Assembly: GCF_000192745.1 (NCBI RefSeq)
Contig: NC_015259.1
Span: 4,479,001 to 4,543,000, forward strand
Direction: 5' to 3'
DNA from: Polymorphum gilvum SL003B-26A1
GTDB taxonomy: Bacteria; Pseudomonadota; Alphaproteobacteria; Rhizobiales; Stappiaceae
DNA: 64,000 nucleotides
A model generated the notes under the pieces. The model ran no database searches and was not told where the DNA came from. It saw only the letters and a list, made by a program, of their open reading frames with translations. Made by a program: the position numbers and the translations under genes. Below, piece after piece: positions 63,667 through 64,000 of this stretch; position 1 is the stretch's first letter, and every line of letters begins with the position of its first letter.

Positions 63667-64000
63667 TCAGCCCTTCAAAACCTCGACCAGCGTCTCGCCG
63701 AGCTTGGCCGGCGACGGGGAGACGCGGATGCCCGCCGCCTCCATGGCCGCGATCTTGTCCTCGGCCCCGCCCTTGCCGCCGGAGATGACGGCGCCGGCAT
63801 GACCCATGGTGCGGCCCTTCGGCGCCGTGCGACCGGCAATGAAGCCGGCCATCGGCTTCTTGCGGCCGCGCTTCGCCTCGTCCCTGAGGAACTGGGCGGC
63901 ATCCTCCTCGGCCGAACCGCCGATCTCGCCGATCATGATGATCGACTGGGTGGCGTCGTCGGCGAGGAACATCTCCAGCACGTCGATGAACTCGGTGCCC
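63667..64000 (-). CDS. sucD: Succinyl-CoA synthetase alpha subunit (C-terminal part, cut by window end)
   Basis: Only the last 110 codons are inside the window; the frame continues past base 64000 ([15 protein letters not shown]). [19 protein letters not shown] and [20 protein letters not shown] are the conserved alpha-subunit blocks of the CoA-ligase domain. The phosphorylated His appears as [14 protein letters not shown]. Order sucD-sucA-sucB-lpd is the usual alphaproteobacterial TCA operon. Confidence 0.95.
   Translation of the reverse strand, partial: GTEFIDVLEMFLADDATQSIIMIGEIGGSAEEDAAQFLRDEAKRGRKKPMAGFIAGRTAPKGRTMGHAGAVISGGKGGAEDKIAAMEAAGIRVSPSPAKLGETLVEVLKG

Overview
The window is a GC-rich, densely packed stretch of an alphaproteobacterial core chromosome, almost certainly from the order Hyphomicrobiales (Rhizobiales). 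The signs are the ChvG/ChvI pair next to a truncated HprK, an EIIA-Man/HPr module and pckA; a DivL-type pseudo-kinase; AddAB in place of RecBCD; an F1 operon (atpHAGDC) without the Fo genes; the sucAB-lpd cluster; a CP4-like class II EPSP synthase; and a TIGR02300 protein. I cannot name the genus. No phage, insertion sequence, CRISPR array or resistance island is visible.

Layout. 1-2.4 kb: an EamA permease (cut by the window edge), a YjbR-like protein and an MFS transporter. 2.5-6.8 kb (minus): ugpBAEC glycerol-3-phosphate importer behind four 11-bp-phased PhoB-like half-sites. 7-8.2 kb: a cupin, tRNA-Ala(GGC) and a TIGR02300 protein. 8.4-12.4 kb (plus): aroA-cmk-rpsA. 12.5-17.2 kb: a MetE-C-like methyltransferase, a small haem-copper-oxidase-like membrane protein, panB (minus), then sppA-ihfB-lapA. 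17.3-30.7 kb (minus): TRIC channel, grpE, trxA, addAB, murU, a tsaE-amgK fusion and divL. 30.9-37.9 kb (minus): ahcY with a probable SAH-cycle operator, HPr, EIIA-Man, hprK, chvG, chvI and a MATE exporter. 38.3-43.3 kb (plus): pckA and a molybdoenzyme-maturation operon (two XdhC proteins, a LysE exporter and a MocA-like protein).

43.6-49.1 kb: a small GcrA-like zinc-motif protein (plus), then the F1-ATPase operon (minus). 49.3-53.5 kb: priA (minus), a transaldolase-like gene and xerC. 53.7-55.8 kb (plus): a cold-shock cluster of cspA, two small unknown proteins and rpsU, then two small secreted proteins, the first behind a perfect CtrA full site. 56.1-57.3 kb: a short CDF metal exporter divergent from a MerR regulator with a classic 19-bp-spacer operator. 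57.4-64 kb (minus): lpdA, sucB (with two lipoyl domains), sucA and the end of sucD.

The genes link into a few systems: phosphorus scavenging (ugp), cell-wall recycling (AmgK and MurU), envelope stress and carbon signalling (ChvGI, HprK, HPr, EIIA, pckA), cell-cycle control (DivL, a CtrA site, a GcrA-like protein), and central energy metabolism (F1-ATPase, 2-oxoglutarate dehydrogenase). The most unusual non-coding feature is a ~150-bp repeat found in two intergenic gaps 30 kb apart, each copy bracketed by GC-rich hairpins.
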